DNA from: CAWFPR01 sp963817635
GTDB taxonomy: Bacteria; Acidobacteriota; Vicinamibacteria; Vicinamibacterales; 2-12-FULL-66-21
DNA: 64,000 nt
Reading direction: 5' to 3'
Assembly: GCA_963817635.1 (NCBI GenBank)
Contig: CAWFPR010000015.1
Span: 62,001-126,000 of the forward strand
Positions within the stretch are counted from its first letter, which is position 1. The number at the start of each line of letters is the position of its first letter. Both the position numbers and the translations under genes were made by a program. The notes beneath the pieces are model-generated. The model was not told the origin of the DNA, did no database searches, and was given only the letters and a program-made list of their open reading frames with translations. Below are positions 7,789-19,367 of the stretch, one piece after another.

Positions 7789-10263
7789 ATGGCTGAGACG
7801 GTACAGAACCCCGCGCTTCCCTCAGAGCTCCCCGTGGTGCCCCTGCGCGGCGCCGTGGTGCTGCCGCTGACCATCGCGCCGCTCGGCGTCAGCCGGTCGA
7901 TGTCGGTCGAGGCCGTCAACCACGCGCTCGCGACCGATCGCATGGTCCTGCTCCTGCTGCAGAAGGGCGACGCGGACGAGCCGGCCGCCGACGACCTCCA
8001 CCGCGTCGGAACGGTCGCCATCATCCGGCAGATGGCCAAGGCGCCCAGCGGCATGCGCGTGCTGGTCGAGGGCGTCGCGCGGGCCCGGGCCGAGTTCCTC
8101 CAGACCGAGCGCGGGTACCTGAGTGCGCTGCTGAAGCCGCTGCCCGAGCCCTCCGAGCGGTCGATCGAGATCGACGCGCGCGTACGCCGCCTGCAGGAGC
8201 TGGTCGATCGCGCGCTGTCGCTCGCCACGGGCCTGTCGCCGGACATCAAGACGCTCGTCATGGGCCTGGACGATCCGCTGCGGATCGCGTACCTGCTGGC
8301 GAGCCTGCTCGACATGAAGCCCGAGGACAAGCAGCTGCTGCTCGAGGAGAACAACCTCACGGTGAAGCTCGACGGCGTGTCGACGGCGCTCTCGCGCGAG
8401 ATCGAGGTGCTCGAGCTGAAGGGACAGATCGAGTCCAGGGCCGAGAAGGAAATGACCGACGCGCAGCGGCAATACGTGCTGCGCCAGCAGTTGAAGGCCA
8501 TCCAGACCGAACTCGGAGAGGGCGACAGCGAGTCACAGGAGCTGCGCAAGCGTGTCGAGGATGCGCACCTGCCGGAGATGGTTGCGGCCATCGCCGTGCG
8601 CGAAGTCGAGCGCCTCGAACGGATGACGCCGGCCTCCCCCGAGTATCAGATGATCCGCACCTATCTCGACTGGGTGCTGGACGTGCCGTGGGACAAGCCG
8701 ACCGAGGACCGGCTCGATCCGGTCGAAGCCCGCCGCGTGCTGGACGAGGATCACTACGATCTCGACAAGGTCAAGGATCGCATCGTCGAGTACCTTGCCG
8801 TGCAGAAACTGCGGCAGCGGCAGAACGCCGGCGCCGGGGCCCCTGCGCAGCCGCCCGGCGGGACGGCGACCGCCGGCGTGCGAATGAAGGGCCCCATCCT
8901 CTGCTTCGTCGGACCTCCCGGCGTCGGCAAGACGTCGCTCGGCCAGTCGATCGCGCGCGCGATGAACCGCAAGTTCGTCCGGATCTCGCTCGGGGGCGTG
9001 CGGGATGAAGCGGAAATCCGCGGCCACCGGCGCACCTACATCGGATCGATGCCGGGGCGCATCGTCCAGGCGTTGAAGTCGGCCGGATCGTCGAACCCCG
9101 TCCTGATGCTCGACGAGATCGACAAGATTTCGGTGGGCGTCCAGGGTGACCCGGCCGCGGCGCTCCTCGAGGTGCTCGACCCGGCGCAGAACCACTCGTT
9201 CCGCGATCACTACCTCGAGATCCAGATGGACCTGTCGAAGGTGCTGTTCATCGCCACCGCGAACCAGCTCGGGACGATCTACCCGGCCATGCTCGATCGC
9301 ATGGAGCTCATTTCGCTGAGCGGCTACACCGAAGACGACAAGGTGCACATCGCAAAGCTGTACCTGGTGCCGCGGCAGCGCGACGAGAACGGACTCCTGC
9401 CCGACCAGATCGCGTTCACCGATGCGGCACTGCGCCGCATCATCAACGAGTACACGCGCGAGGCCGGGGTGCGCACGCTGGAGCGGCAGATCGGGACGAT
9501 CGCCCGCAAGGTGGCGGCGCGCGTCGCGACCGACGCCAGCCACACGGCCACGGTCGATGCCGAACAGGTGCCGGAGTATCTCGGACCGTCGCACATCCGC
9601 TCGGAGACGGCGTTCCGCACGTCGAAGCCCGGCGTCGCGACGGGCGTCGCGTGGACGGAGGCGGGCGGCGACGTGCTCTTCATCGAAGCGGCGCTGCTCC
9701 CGGATGGCAGCGGTCGCCTCACCCTGACGGGTCAGCTCGGCAACGTCATGCAGGAATCCGCCCGGGCGGCGCTCAGCCACGTGCGCCAGCAGGCCGCGGC
9801 CCTGGGGATTTCGTCTGACACGCTCGCGAAGCAGGACCTGCACGTGCACGTGCCGGCCGGCGCCATCCCGAAAGACGGCCCCTCGGCGGGGGTGACCATC
9901 GCGACGGCGATTGTGTCGGCCGCCCGCGGCGAGCCGGTCCGATCCGACGTCGCCATGACGGGAGAGATCACGCTCTCGGGCCTCGTGCTGCCGGTCGGGG
10001 GGATCCGTGAAAAAGTGCTGGCTGCCCGAAGGCACGGCATCAAGACGTTCGTGCTGCCGCAGATGAACGAGCAGGACCTGGCGGAACTGCCGGCCGATGT
10101 CCGCCGCGACATGACCTTCGTGCCGGCGCGCACGCTCGAGGACGTGCTCAAGGTAGCGCTGCCGGGAGTGGCCACAGCCGAGGCCGGCGCGATGCCGACC
10201 GCCGCCGGCGCGCCCGGTGCCGCCGCGGCCGCATCCGACGGCCTATCGTCCCGGCGCGCGTGA
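7789..10263 (+). CDS. lon: ATP-dependent protease Lon (LonA type)
   Basis: 824 residues, normal length for LonA. The N-terminal substrate-recognition domain starts PVVPLRGAVVLP. The AAA+ module has Walker A GPPGVGKT at 375-382 and Walker B LMLDE near 439. The protease domain has the catalytic dyad Ser699 (KDGPSAGV) and Lys742 (REKVLAA). A low-complexity Ala/Gly/Pro stretch at about 346-364 separates the helical region from the AAA+ domain, where most Lon proteins have a short linker. The C-terminus is also Ala/Gly-rich. It degrades damaged and regulatory proteins in the cytoplasm. The frame is intact and its TGA overlaps the GTG start of the glycosyltransferase. Confidence 0.97.
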   Translation: MAETVQNPALPSELPVVPLRGAVVLPLTIAPLGVSRSMSVEAVNHALATDRMVLLLLQKGDADEPAADDLHRVGTVAIIRQMAKAPSGMRVLVEGVARARAEFLQTERGYLSALLKPLPEPSERSIEIDARVRRLQELVDRALSLATGLSPDIKTLVMGLDDPLRIAYLLASLLDMKPEDKQLLLEENNLTVKLDGVSTALSREIEVLELKGQIESRAEKEMTDAQRQYVLRQQLKAIQTELGEGDSESQELRKRVEDAHLPEMVAAIAVREVERLERMTPASPEYQMIRTYLDWVLDVPWDKPTEDRLDPVEARRVLDEDHYDLDKVKDRIVEYLAVQKLRQRQNAGAGAPAQPPGGTATAGVRMKGPILCFVGPPGVGKTSLGQSIARAMNRKFVRISLGGVRDEAEIRGHRRTYIGSMPGRIVQALKSAGSSNPVLMLDEIDKISVGVQGDPAAALLEVLDPAQNHSFRDHYLEIQMDLSKVLFIATANQLGTIYPAMLDRMELISLSGYTEDDKVHIAKLYLVPRQRDENGLLPDQIAFTDAALRRIINEYTREAGVRTLERQIGTIARKVAARVATDASHTATVDAEQVPEYLGPSHIRSETAFRTSKPGVATGVAWTEAGGDVLFIEAALLPDGSGRLTLTGQLGNVMQESARAALSHVRQQAAALGISSDTLAKQDLHVHVPAGAIPKDGPSAGVTIATAIVSAARGEPVRSDVAMTGEITLSGLVLPVGGIREKVLAARRHGIKTFVLPQMNEQDLAELPADVRRDMTFVPARTLEDVLKVALPGVATAEAGAMPTAAGAPGAAAAASDGLSSRRA

Positions 10264-11389
10264 GCACAACGCCCGCCGCGCGCGAGAGCGTGGTCTTCTA
10301 CATCTCGGGCCACGGCTTCGGCCACGCGTCGCGCGAGATCGCCGTCATCAACGCGCTGGCTCCGCTGATCCCGGGGTACGAGATCGTCGTCCGGACGTCA
10401 GCGGCCCGCTGGCTGTTCGACGCCACCGCGCGGTCGCGGTTCACGTGGCTCGGGGGCGCGTGCGACACGGGGGTCGTGCAGCTCGACAGCCTGACACTCG
10501 ACGAGGCCGCCACCATCCGGCAGGCCGCGACGTTCCAGCGAGACCTGCCACGCCGGGTCGTGGACGAAGCCGCCCTCCTGCGCGCCCACCACGCCCACCT
10601 CGTCATCGCCGACGCGCCGCCGCTCGGCTGCGCGGCGGCAGCGGCCGTAAGAGTCCCTTCCATCGTGCTCGCGAACTTCACGTGGGATTGGATTTACGAA
10701 GGGTACCCCGAGATGCTCGCCGGCGCGCCCGACCTCATCGCCTCGATCCAGGGCGCGTATCGTCATGCGTCCGAGGCGTGGCGCCTGCCGATGCACGGTG
10801 GGTTCGCCCCGTTCGCACGCATCATCGACCTGCCGTACGTCGCGCGGCACGCGCGATTCGATCGCGCGCACGTCCGTGGGGCGCTGTCGCTGCCGCCCGA
10901 CGCGCCGCTGGCACTGTCGTCGTTTGGTGGCTACGGACTGAAGGATTTCGATCCGTCGCGCCTCGACTGCCTCGAGACGGTCGGCGTGGTGATCACCGGC
11001 ATCGAAACGCCGGCGCTGGCTGCCGCGCGGCGTCCATTTCGTGGACGAGCGCCGAATCTACGAGTCCGGCCTTCGCTACGAAGATCTGGTCGCCGCCGTG
11101 GACGTGGTCGTGACCAAGCCCGGCTACGGCATCATCTCGGAGTGCATCGCCAACGACACGGCCATCCTCTACACCTCGCGCGGGCGGTTCCGGGAGTACG
11201 AGCGTGATGGTCGCGCACATGCCTCGCGTGCTCCGCTGCGCCTTCATCGATCGGCCGGCCCTGATCGAGGGCCGCTGGCGTGGATCACTGACCCGGCTCC
11301 TGCAGCAGCCTGCCCCACCAGAACACCCCGGCACCGACGGCGCCGCGATCGCGGCGGGCATGATCGCGGCGCGACTCGACCACGCCTGA
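10260..11389 (+). CDS. Glycosyltransferase-like protein related to the N-terminal domain of L-arabinokinase (two frame changes)
   Basis: GTG at 10260 overlaps the lon stop (GTGA). The protein opens VVFYISGHGFGHASR, the GHGFGHA signature of GT-B proteins resembling the N-terminal part of plant L-arabinokinase and UDP-glycosyltransferases. The reading frame moves by one near 11018-11032, after which VHFVDERRIYESGL and VVVTKPGYGIISE, the nucleotide-sugar binding end, continue. It moves again near 11200 to finish IAAGMIAARLDHA. The intact protein would have about 375 residues. Both breaks behave as one extra base, so sequence error is more likely than decay. Sugar donor and acceptor are unknown. 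Confidence 0.72.
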
Positions 11390-11456
11390 CGCCGGGCGCA
11401 CCGGCCCGGTCGTGCGTCAGCCACGGTCGCACGTGCCATCTCCCTGAGACGCTCGC

Positions 11457-12773
11457 CTATGTCGCGAACGGCTGTTCCAGCGAATGCGACTGCGGCGTGA
11501 AGAGCTTCGCGCCGTCGGGGGTGATGTACATGTCGTCCTCGAGTCGCACACCGAACTCGCCGCGGATGTAGATGCCGGGTTCATCGCTGAAGACCATGCC
11601 GGGCTGAGCCGTCAGCGCTCTCTCCCACCCGAACATGTTGTTCTTCACGAGATACGGCCATTCGTGGCCTTCCATGCCCATCCCGTGCCCGAGGCGGTGC
11701 GAGAAGTACTTGAACCCCGGGCCGTACCCGGCATCGACGATCACCTTGCGCGCGGCGGCGTCGATGGACTCGAGTGGAACGCCCGGCTTCGCGGCGGCGA
11801 GCGCGGCGGACTGCGCGTGCCTGACGATGTCGAACACGGCGTTCATCTTCGGCGTGGCCTTGCCGAGCACGAACGTGCGCGTGAGATCGGATTGGTAGCC
11901 TTCGACCGTGCAGCCGTCGTCGATCATGATGATCGTCCCTTCGCGGATCGTCTGCGGCTGGATCGACCCGTGCGGGAGCGCCGTGTACTCGCCCACCTGC
12001 ACGCTCGCGCCCCCGGGGAACCCGACGCGACGGTAGCCCGCCGAGATGAGGCCCGAGACCTGGTTCTGCGTCATCCCCGGCTGGATGGCCTGGAAGGCGG
12101 CGGCGTAGACTTTCAGCGTCGCCTCACAGGCGATGCGCATCAGCTCGAGTTCGTGTGCGTCCTTGATCATCCGGCAGCCCGCGGTGATGGGCGTGCCGCT
12201 CACGACCTTCATCGCGGGGCCCGCCGAGGCAATCCCGTCGGCCCAGACGAACTTCATCGTCTCGTCCACGCCGATCCGGCCGCTGGCGATCCCGCGGTCC
12301 TTCAGCCCGTTCGCCACGAGCGTGTACGGGCTCTCGTCCTCGTTCCACGTGCGCACGTCCGCGGCGCCGGTGCCGAACGGACCGAGCGCGATCTGCTCGC
12401 GCGCGCGATCCTCCTCGAACGCCGGGCACACGAAGAACGGCTCCCCCTTGACGGGAATGACGCAGGCGAAGAGCCGTTCGCCCCCGCCCCACCGGATGTT
12501 GGTGAAATACACGAGCGACGTGCCGCCCGACAGGACGAGCGCGTCGATTTTGTCCTCGGCCATCAGGCGTCGGGCCTTCTCGATCCGCGCGCGCCGCTCG
12601 TCGTTGGTGATCGGCGTCGCCTGGCCGCGCATCGACGTCAACGCCGCGATCGACGGCGGAAGCGGCCCCTCGGGCCCAGCCTGACCCCCGCCGCGCTGGG
12701 CCACCAGCAGAGCGGGAGTCTTCACCAGAGCCGCACACGCGGCCGACCACCAGAGAAAAGCACGACGGTTCAT
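11457..12773 (-). CDS. Exported M24 family (Xaa-Pro) aminopeptidase
   Basis: 438 residues from ATG 12773, which has an AAGGAG Shine-Dalgarno sequence at good spacing; a longer version from 12833 would add a non-hydrophobic extension before it. The N-terminus MNRRAFLWWSAACAAL is a signal peptide with an Arg pair, possibly Tat. The creatinase N-domain is followed by the pita-bread fold with the five metal ligands in order: two Asp in IDDGCTVEGYQSDLTRTF, His in RLGHGMGMEGHE, and Glu in FSDEPGIY and VRLEDDMY. It is predicted to cleave X-Pro peptides in the periplasm. It is convergent with the glycosyltransferase, with a 67-nt spacer. Confidence 0.93.
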   Translation of the reverse strand: MNRRAFLWWSAACAALVKTPALLVAQRGGGQAGPEGPLPPSIAALTSMRGQATPITNDERRARIEKARRLMAEDKIDALVLSGGTSLVYFTNIRWGGGERLFACVIPVKGEPFFVCPAFEEDRAREQIALGPFGTGAADVRTWNEDESPYTLVANGLKDRGIASGRIGVDETMKFVWADGIASAGPAMKVVSGTPITAGCRMIKDAHELELMRIACEATLKVYAAAFQAIQPGMTQNQVSGLISAGYRRVGFPGGASVQVGEYTALPHGSIQPQTIREGTIIMIDDGCTVEGYQSDLTRTFVLGKATPKMNAVFDIVRHAQSAALAAAKPGVPLESIDAAARKVIVDAGYGPGFKYFSHRLGHGMGMEGHEWPYLVKNNMFGWERALTAQPGMVFSDEPGIYIRGEFGVRLEDDMYITPDGAKLFTPQSHSLEQPFAT

Positions 12774-12912
12774 TCGAGGCTCCTTGAACACGGGCCGCCG
12801 CACGCGCGGCTCACCAGACCGATCACCGGGCATTCTACGCCGTCCGGCAACTGAGGGGTGAGCTTGACGGTGAAGGTGCCGTTCGCGCGTGTGGTCATGT
12901 CGTGTCCGCTCC

Positions 12913-12954
12913 GTCCGCTGTCCGCTGTCCGCTGTCCGCTGTCCGCTGTCCGCT
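12913..12954 (+). repeat. Six tandem copies of a 7-nt repeat
   Basis: GTCCGCT is repeated six times without interruption, with a further copy at 12904-12910 separated by two bases. It starts 2 nt after the stop of the ADOP remnant on the coding strand and lies upstream of the M24 gene. Seven-base periodicity is shared with the other gene-end repeats at 33202, 40533, 44489 and 62806. Confidence 0.9.
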
Positions 12955-12956
12955 GG

Positions 12957-14089
12957 CTACGGTTCGCGCAGCGCGGTGAGCGGATCGATCCGGCTGGCGT
13001 GGGTGGCGGGGGCGACGAACGCGCGCGCGACGATGACGGCCCCGAAGACCAGCACGATCGCGACCGCCACCTGGGCCGCAAGCACCAGCGCACCAGGTCC
13101 ACGACGCCGGCCGATGCGCCCGCCAGCGGCGCCCTGCAGCAGCGGCTGCACGTCGGCGGCGGCCATCCGCCACGCCGGTGCGGCGATGGCGAGCAGCCCG
13201 CCGGCGACGCCAAGAGCGAAGGCGAACAGGGCGACGCGGGCATCCACGCCAATGGGCGCGTTGCCAATCGCCGCCTGCGGCACTTGACGCACGAGCGCGT
13301 CGAAGGCCGCGGAGGTCGTCGCGAGAGCCAGCGAAGCGCCACCCACGCCGAGGAGCAGCGCCTCGATGAGCACCGGACGCACGACCCGCCAGCGGCTCGC
13401 GCCGAGCGCCGCGCGAACGGCCGTTTCGTGTTCGAGCCGGCGGCCCCGCGCGGCGAGCATGATGCCCAGGTGCATGCAGCCGATCGCCAGGACGAGCGCC
13501 GCCGCGACAACGAGCAGCGTCATGACGGGACGGCCCGTGGGATACAGGACCGTGCGCACATCCTCCAGAGCGACGCCCGCGCCGGGCCGCGCAGTGCCCG
13601 GGCTGACGCGTCCGATCACGGCGTCGATCTCCGCCTGGGCCTCCGCGCGCCAGATGCCGGGCCCCAGGCGCACGATCGGATGGAACGTGCCGCCGTCCGC
13701 GCGGGCGCCGCGCGGTGGCAGCAATGTCACGACTGCTGGCCTGCCGGCAAATCGCGAGGGGAACACGAAACCGTCCGGCAGCACGCCGATCACGTCGAAC
13801 GTGCCCTGATCTGCCGACCCCGGTCACGGCGCGCACGTGCTCCGTGATTGCGTCGAGCTGCGCGATACGGCACCCGGGTGAAACGGCGGCCGGTCTGAGG
13901 GTCAGCGCCGAGGAGGATGAACACGCCATCCGGGTCGTCGTACGGGAGCGGCCGGAAGAGCACCGCGTCGGCGACGCTGAAGATGGCCGCGTTGACCCCG
14001 ACGGTCAGCGCGAGCGTCAGCAGGATGGCGACGGTGAAGCTCGGCGAACGCCACAGCCGCCGGCACGCGGCGATGACATCGGCGAACAT
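12957..14089 (-). pseudogene. Gutted ADOP/FtsX-type ABC permease
   Basis: The start is a good ADOP permease: cytosolic helix RRLWRSPSFTVAILL followed by TLALTVGVNAAIFSVADA and FRPLPYDDP. Intact ADOP proteins have about 800-900 residues; here only some 375 codons remain. Most of the first periplasmic domain is missing (the frame reaches VIGVLPDGFVFP almost at once). The middle FtsX core is present (MTLLVVAAALVLAIGCMHLG...ETAVRAALGAS). The second periplasmic domain and last helices are gone, joined directly to the family C-terminus ASRIDPLTALREP. At least one frame change occurs near 13795-13870. Large in-frame losses cannot be single-base sequencing errors, so I call it a remnant. It lies 8 nt from the hydroxyacid dehydrogenase stop. 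Confidence 0.75.
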
Positions 14090-14096
14090 CGTCGCG

Positions 14097-15287
14097 TTAC
14101 TCCTGCTCCGGGAAGCCGGCCATGACTGCCGACCGCTCGTCGATGCAGGATCCGTCCAGCTCGGCGACCGACGCGCGTCCGAGCAGCTTCATCGTCCGGA
14201 CGACGTCGGCGCGGAGGATCTCGATCGCGCGCGCGACGCCCGGACCGCCGGCGGCGCCCAGGCCATACGCGTAGGCGCGCCCGATGAGCACGGCGCGCGC
14301 GCCAACGCACAGCGCCTTGACGATGTCGCTGCCGCGGCGGATGCCCCCGTCGAGCAGGACCTCCGCGCGTCCGGCCACCGCCTCGAGCACTTCCGGCAAC
14401 ACCTGGAGCGTCGGCCTGACGCCATCGAGCTGGCGGCCGCCATGGTTGGACACGACGAGGGCGTCCGCCCCCTCGTCCATGGCGCGGCGGGCATCATCGG
14501 CCGTGTGCACGCCCTTGACGACGATCGGTCCCTGCCACGCGTCGCGGATCCACTTCAGATCCCGCCACGACGTCATCGACTGTTCCAGCGCCGTGCCGAC
14601 GTCCGCATACGGCATCGGGCCGCCGGCGAGGACGACATTCGGGAAATTCATCAGACCGCCGTCGGCCAGGAACCCAGCCGCCCAGCGAGGCTTCGACATG
14701 AACTGCGGCAGGAAGGGCAACTTCGGCCAGAACGCCGATCCCGTCAGCTGTTTCATGCCGTTGCGCAGATCGCGCTCGCGCATCCCGGAGACGGGCGTAT
14801 CGATCGTCACGACGAGCGCGGACATGCCGGCGCGGCGGGCGCGGTCGATCGCCGCCAGCGCGACGTCGTGGCCGCCGAGGAGATAGAGCTGATAGAACAC
14901 CGGCCCGGGCGACGCTCCCTTCACGTCCTCGAGCCTGCTGCCCGACAGCGTCGAGAGAATGTACGCGGTGCCGGCCTTCCCTGCCTCGCGGGCGGCCGCC
15001 TCCTCGCCGCGCGGGTAGAACAGGCGGCAGCTCCCGACCGGGGCGAGCAGGAATGGCAGCGAAAGCGCGTGGCCGAGTACCGTGGTGCGCAGATCGCATG
15101 ACGAGGTCGCGACGGCCGAGCGCGGTCGAAAGGCCACGTCCGCGAACGCCCGGCAGTTGCCGCGAAGCGTGATTTCCGCGTCCGCTCCGCCATCGATGTA
15201 GTCGAACACCGCGCGCGGCAGCCGCCGCTTCGCGGCCAGCCGGAGGTCCTCGATGTTGACGGCACGATGGGGGGCAATGCTAGACAT
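14097..15287 (-). CDS. FMN-dependent alpha-hydroxy acid dehydrogenase (L-lactate dehydrogenase LldD-like)
   Basis: 396 residues, the usual length. It opens with the family N-terminus (NIEDLRLAAKRRLPRAVFDYIDGGA), and the active-site block ALVVSNHGGRQLDG contains the catalytic His and the substrate Arg. The FMN phosphate loop LLDGGIRRGSDIVKAL and IGRAYAYGL follow. Such enzymes oxidise L-lactate or related 2-hydroxyacids and pass electrons to quinone. The divergently transcribed neighbour is a lactate permease, which supports L-lactate. The 86-nt spacer contains TATTAT about 23 nt before the ATG. Confidence 0.92.
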   Translation of the reverse strand: MSSIAPHRAVNIEDLRLAAKRRLPRAVFDYIDGGADAEITLRGNCRAFADVAFRPRSAVATSSCDLRTTVLGHALSLPFLLAPVGSCRLFYPRGEEAAAREAGKAGTAYILSTLSGSRLEDVKGASPGPVFYQLYLLGGHDVALAAIDRARRAGMSALVVTIDTPVSGMRERDLRNGMKQLTGSAFWPKLPFLPQFMSKPRWAAGFLADGGLMNFPNVVLAGGPMPYADVGTALEQSMTSWRDLKWIRDAWQGPIVVKGVHTADDARRAMDEGADALVVSNHGGRQLDGVRPTLQVLPEVLEAVAGRAEVLLDGGIRRGSDIVKALCVGARAVLIGRAYAYGLGAAGGPGVARAIEILRADVVRTMKLLGRASVAELDGSCIDERSAVMAGFPEQE

Positions 15288-15373
15288 GGTGGGCGCGCTG
15301 TTTCGGGAGCATAATACGCGGTCGCGCCCGCGGAGTCACTCCGAAGGGCCGACGCGTCGGGAGGGTCCGGCTA

Positions 15374-17048
<1,675 letters not shown>

Positions 17049-17063
17049 CGCCGGGGGCGTGGG

Positions 17064-19367
17064 TCATCGAGGCGCCGGCGCGTACACGCGGAATTCCGCC
17101 ACGGCCCAGGCGCTCGGATCGTCCACCGGCGTTCGCAGGCGGACGTAGCGCGCGCCGACCGGCGTGAATCGAAGCCGCATGTCCACCTCGCGCGGCTCGC
17201 GGACGGCGGCGAGGAACGCCGGCTCGAGGCCCCCGCCGGTCCAGGCGGTCTCCCAGCTTGCCCCATCGACGGACACGTCAACGGCGAGGTGACGGGGGTA
17301 CGCGTCAACGCTTCGACCGAGCGACAGCGCGACCGACCCGATTTCCCGTGGCGCGCCGAGGTCTGCCAGGATCCACAGATGCGGCGACTGCGGCGCCCGG
17401 GCCCAGGCGGTTTTCAGGTCGCCGTCCAGCAGCGCCGGCTGTTCGACGCCGTCGCCGTCACGAACCGACACGACCGGCAGCGCCTCGCCGCGTGCCACCG
17501 ACTCCGCCTCGCGCACCGGCAACCGATACACGGTCCGGACGCCGTCGGTGGCAACGCGCTCCACACCCGCAGCACCCGCGACATAGCGCTCGAGCGAGCC
17601 GTCGGGATCCTGCGAGCTGTCCACGACAACATCGAGCGCGCCGAGCGACGCCAGCGCGTGCAGCATGTCCGAATCGCGGGCGTTCAATCCGCGCTGGAGC
17701 AGCGCGTAGTGCGGCGGATCGTATCCGCTGACGCCATTCACCACGCGCCGCCTGTGCCCGACCGCACGGTAGGTGGCTGCCGCGTCCCACTCCGGACCCA
17801 GGGGCAGTTCCAGGATGGCGCGCTCCGACTCGGCGGGTTCGACGCGCGGCCAGAACTCCGGCGCCCGGCCCATGGGCATCGCGGCAGGCCACCCGTCGGC
17901 AAGAATTCCAAGGGAGGCCACCAGGAGCACCGGGAGTCGCAGGCGGGCCTGGGACCCCACCAGATGGCTGAAACCCGTTCCGGCGGCTACCGAGAGGCAT
18001 AGCGCGCCAAGCATCCAGAAGCGCGCCGGCACCCGCAACTCGGCAAAGCCGGGCAGATGGAGCAGCACACCATAGGGTCCGGCAATCACGCCTGAAGGCA
18101 CCCGGATCTCCGGGCCGAGGCAGAACACGGCGATCGCGACGGTCGCGAGGGCGTAGAACGCCCACACACTTCTTCCGGGCGACCGGCTGGACGATGGCGG
18201 CCTGAGCAGGAGCAGGCCCGCCGCGGAGATGATAGCCACGATGGCGGCCCGATCGACATGGCCCACACGAACGACGATGCCGAGGAAGACGAACCGGAAA
18301 GGCCCGACAATCAGCCAGGCCCCGAAGGCGGCACTGCTGATCGTCAGCAGCAGCGCTAACAGCGCCCGTGCTGGACGATGCCATCGCGGCCGCCCAGCCG
18401 GCGTCGGGATGAAGATCGACCGGCGAGCCCGTCGCAGGCACTCCGCCGCAACGATGACGCACACGGTGAGGCCGGCAAACAGGTTCCCCTCGCCGCCGGC
18501 ATCGGGCAGAATCCCCCGCCAGAGCCAGATCACGTCCGGCGTGCTCCACCAGGCCGAGAGACGGGCACTATATAGGACGATTTCGCCGAAGCTGCGCTCG
18601 AGCCCGAACTGCGTGTGAATCGCGCGGTAGGTCGCCAGGACGGGAACGAGCGGGAGGGTCGAGACTGCCCACGCGGCGAGGATTGGGAGGATCAGCCGTG
18701 ACGTCTCCCGGGTCGAACAGAAGTAGGCGATCCAGAGTGCAATCAGGACCGCGCCGAACAGCATGAAGTAGCCGTTGGCCAGTGACTGAAGGAGCCACGC
18801 CCCACCGAAGAGCACCAGCCAGCGCCGGCGCCGATCGATCAGAAAGCCGTGGAGTCCGGTCAGCGCCAGCGGCAGCCAATAGCACGACAGTACCTGCAGG
18901 TGCGCTATCTGCGCGATGCGATAGGGCGCGAATCCGAACGCCAGCCCCGCGACGAACGCGGCGTCGTGCCGGCCGACGAGACGCCAGACCAGCAGGTACA
19001 CGCTGAATGCGCAGAGCGGCCAGCCCAGGAAAAACGAGAGGTTGTAGGTGAGGAGCGGATCGCCCGTCAGCCAGTACAGCGGGCTCGCCACCGCGCTCAC
19101 GCCCACGAGGCTTTCGGTGAAGGCGGCGATGCCCTCGCTCGGAAAATAGTGCGGCGGCGTCCACCATCCGCTCGAGAACGGAACGGTCGTGGCGTTCCAC
19201 CACAGGATCGACGCATTCAGGACCGGATCGTAGCGGTCGCTGGCAATGGCGGTTCGGCCGCGGGCGAGCAGCGGCCACGTGTAGACCGCCGCGAGCATCG
19301 TATAGAGCGTGATGGCTGTAGCGACCGCTGTCCACGAGTGCCGGCGGGTTGAGGCGTCGCCCGTCAT
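17064..19367 (-). CDS. Large polytopic membrane protein with C-terminal discoidin-like (F5/8 type C) domain
   Basis: 767 residues from ATG 19367, chosen because it overlaps the TGA of the upstream GT2 gene (ATGA); a longer reading to 19493 is only shadow. The N-terminal 500 or so residues hold about eleven hydrophobic helices. The early motif DRYDPVLNASILWWN with a following PPHYFPSEG loop resembles GT-C/YfhO-like proteins. The last 120 residues form a beta-rich domain with ALLDGDLKTAWA, ILADLGAPREIGSVAL and ARYVRLRTP, typical of carbohydrate-binding F5/8 C domains. I infer a periplasm-facing glycosylation or glycan-binding role; no activity is proven. It is the last gene of the operon starting at 22568. 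Confidence 0.83.
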   Translation of the reverse strand: MTGDASTRRHSWTAVATAITLYTMLAAVYTWPLLARGRTAIASDRYDPVLNASILWWNATTVPFSSGWWTPPHYFPSEGIAAFTESLVGVSAVASPLYWLTGDPLLTYNLSFFLGWPLCAFSVYLLVWRLVGRHDAAFVAGLAFGFAPYRIAQIAHLQVLSCYWLPLALTGLHGFLIDRRRRWLVLFGGAWLLQSLANGYFMLFGAVLIALWIAYFCSTRETSRLILPILAAWAVSTLPLVPVLATYRAIHTQFGLERSFGEIVLYSARLSAWWSTPDVIWLWRGILPDAGGEGNLFAGLTVCVIVAAECLRRARRSIFIPTPAGRPRWHRPARALLALLLTISSAAFGAWLIVGPFRFVFLGIVVRVGHVDRAAIVAIISAAGLLLLRPPSSSRSPGRSVWAFYALATVAIAVFCLGPEIRVPSGVIAGPYGVLLHLPGFAELRVPARFWMLGALCLSVAAGTGFSHLVGSQARLRLPVLLVASLGILADGWPAAMPMGRAPEFWPRVEPAESERAILELPLGPEWDAAATYRAVGHRRRVVNGVSGYDPPHYALLQRGLNARDSDMLHALASLGALDVVVDSSQDPDGSLERYVAGAAGVERVATDGVRTVYRLPVREAESVARGEALPVVSVRDGDGVEQPALLDGDLKTAWARAPQSPHLWILADLGAPREIGSVALSLGRSVDAYPRHLAVDVSVDGASWETAWTGGGLEPAFLAAVREPREVDMRLRFTPVGARYVRLRTPVDDPSAWAVAEFRVYAPAPR

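Noticed and set aside
12904..12954. Tandem repeat as a CRISPR array
   Set aside because: Units are 7 nt and contiguous, with no spacers and no cas genes; the other arrays also lack spacers.
15288..15373. LldR/LctR-type operator in the lactate gene spacer
   Set aside because: No convincing palindrome of the known type could be seen in the 86-nt spacer.
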